64,000 nt of DNA. Source: Chrysophaeum taylorii (Eukaryota > Sar > Pelagophyceae > Pelagomonadales > Pelagomonadaceae). The notes beneath the pieces are model-generated. The model was not told the origin of the DNA, searched no databases, and saw only the letters and a list, made by a program, of their open reading frames with translations. This document shows positions 63,989 to 64,000 of this stretch, one piece after another (within the stretch, counting starts at the first letter, position 1; the number at the start of each line of letters is the position of its first letter). The stretch covers positions 174,864 to 238,863 of the forward strand of contig JAQMWT010000308.1 in assembly GCA_029834535.1 (NCBI GenBank). Direction: 5' to 3'. Position numbers and translations under genes: made by a program.

Positions 63989-63990
63989 CC

Positions 63991-64000
63991 TGTGGCGTAA
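63991..64000 (-). repeat. Inner end of the 5' LTR (cut by window edge)
   Basis: TTACGCCACA on the element strand, identical to the end of the 3' LTR at 54256-54247. The remaining ~326 bp lie beyond the window. Confidence 0.7.

Larger units (their letters stand above)
54247..64000 (-). mobile_element. Ty3/gypsy LTR retrotransposon carrying a cytosine methyltransferase
   Basis: Order on the minus strand: end of 5' LTR (64000-63991, rest outside the window), primer-binding site, degenerate 5' coding region, aspartic protease, linker, DNA methyltransferase, reverse transcriptase, RNase H, integrase, polypurine-like tract, 3' LTR (54582-54247). RT-RNase H-integrase order places it in Ty3/gypsy. 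The internal part is about 9.4 kb, long for the group. Frames break many times, so this copy is non-autonomous, but INT and RNase H remain open for more than 1 kb, suggesting moderate age. Confidence 0.8.

Noticed and set aside
63960-63990. tRNA gene fragment ending in CCA
   Set aside because: Nuclear tRNA genes do not encode CCA; the position beside an LTR end explains it as a primer-binding site complement.
63991-64000. Ten-base match to 54247-54256 as chance
   Set aside because: Chance was considered, but the match sits exactly at TG..CA edges, two bases from a tRNA-like primer site, and forms the inverted end of the LTR, so I accepted it as the 5' LTR edge.

Overview
The window reads as nuclear DNA of a GC-rich eukaryotic alga, most likely a stramenopile with a secondary red plastid. 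Four things point there: a protein at 52.7-53.7 kb opens with a signal peptide followed by an 'ASAFTSS' junction, the bipartite plastid-targeting signature of such algae; an outer-dynein-arm docking protein implies motile flagella; an Hyp-rich wall-type glycoprotein and DUF4116 repeats fit algal gene content; and nearly all cellular genes are uninterrupted reading frames separated by short AT-rich spacers. One clear intron is inferred (46150-46292). The assignment to stramenopiles is inference and the exact lineage is not settled.

Layout. 1-2 kb: a Helitron-derived unit and a decayed gene inside a dispersed repeat. 2.2-9.05 kb: compact cellular block (Hyp-rich protein; GT15-like glycosyltransferase; dynein docking coiled-coil protein; TMEM242-like and ATP6AP2-like membrane proteins sharing a promoter). 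9.05-14.4 kb: gene-poor. 14.4-16.9 kb: broken MLKL-type helical domain / TKL kinase / armadillo gene. 17.1-29.2 kb: a LINE whose 3' region has been split by a 10.1-kb cluster of Helitron-derived units around a frameshifted Rep-helicase Helitron. 29.3-38.3 kb: TFIIH p52 gene, a proline-rich membrane protein, a U-box protein and long empty stretches. 38.3-42.2 kb: second LINE copy ending about 30 bp upstream of a four-KH-domain protein. 43.3-48.1 kb: the second copy of the dispersed repeat, a DUF4116 membrane protein, a TGS1-type cap methyltransferase and a hypothetical gene. 48.4-54.2 kb: copia-type RNase H and Gag remnants, a plastid-type tandem SnoaL-like gene and a third LINE fragment. 54.2-64 kb: a Ty3/gypsy element on the minus strand, cut by the window edge inside its 5' LTR.

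The most remarkable content is that Ty3/gypsy element. Both LTR edges, a primer-binding site and a polypurine-like tract can be placed, and between its aspartic protease and its reverse transcriptase lies a domain with the motifs of a C5-cytosine DNA methyltransferase. Retroelements that carry their own cytosine methyltransferase are known, as far as I am aware, only from a few algal lineages, so this copy deserves attention. Cellular genes here stay open for up to 1.6 kb whereas all mobile elements and the kinase gene break frame, so the breaks look like real decay and not uniform sequencing error.
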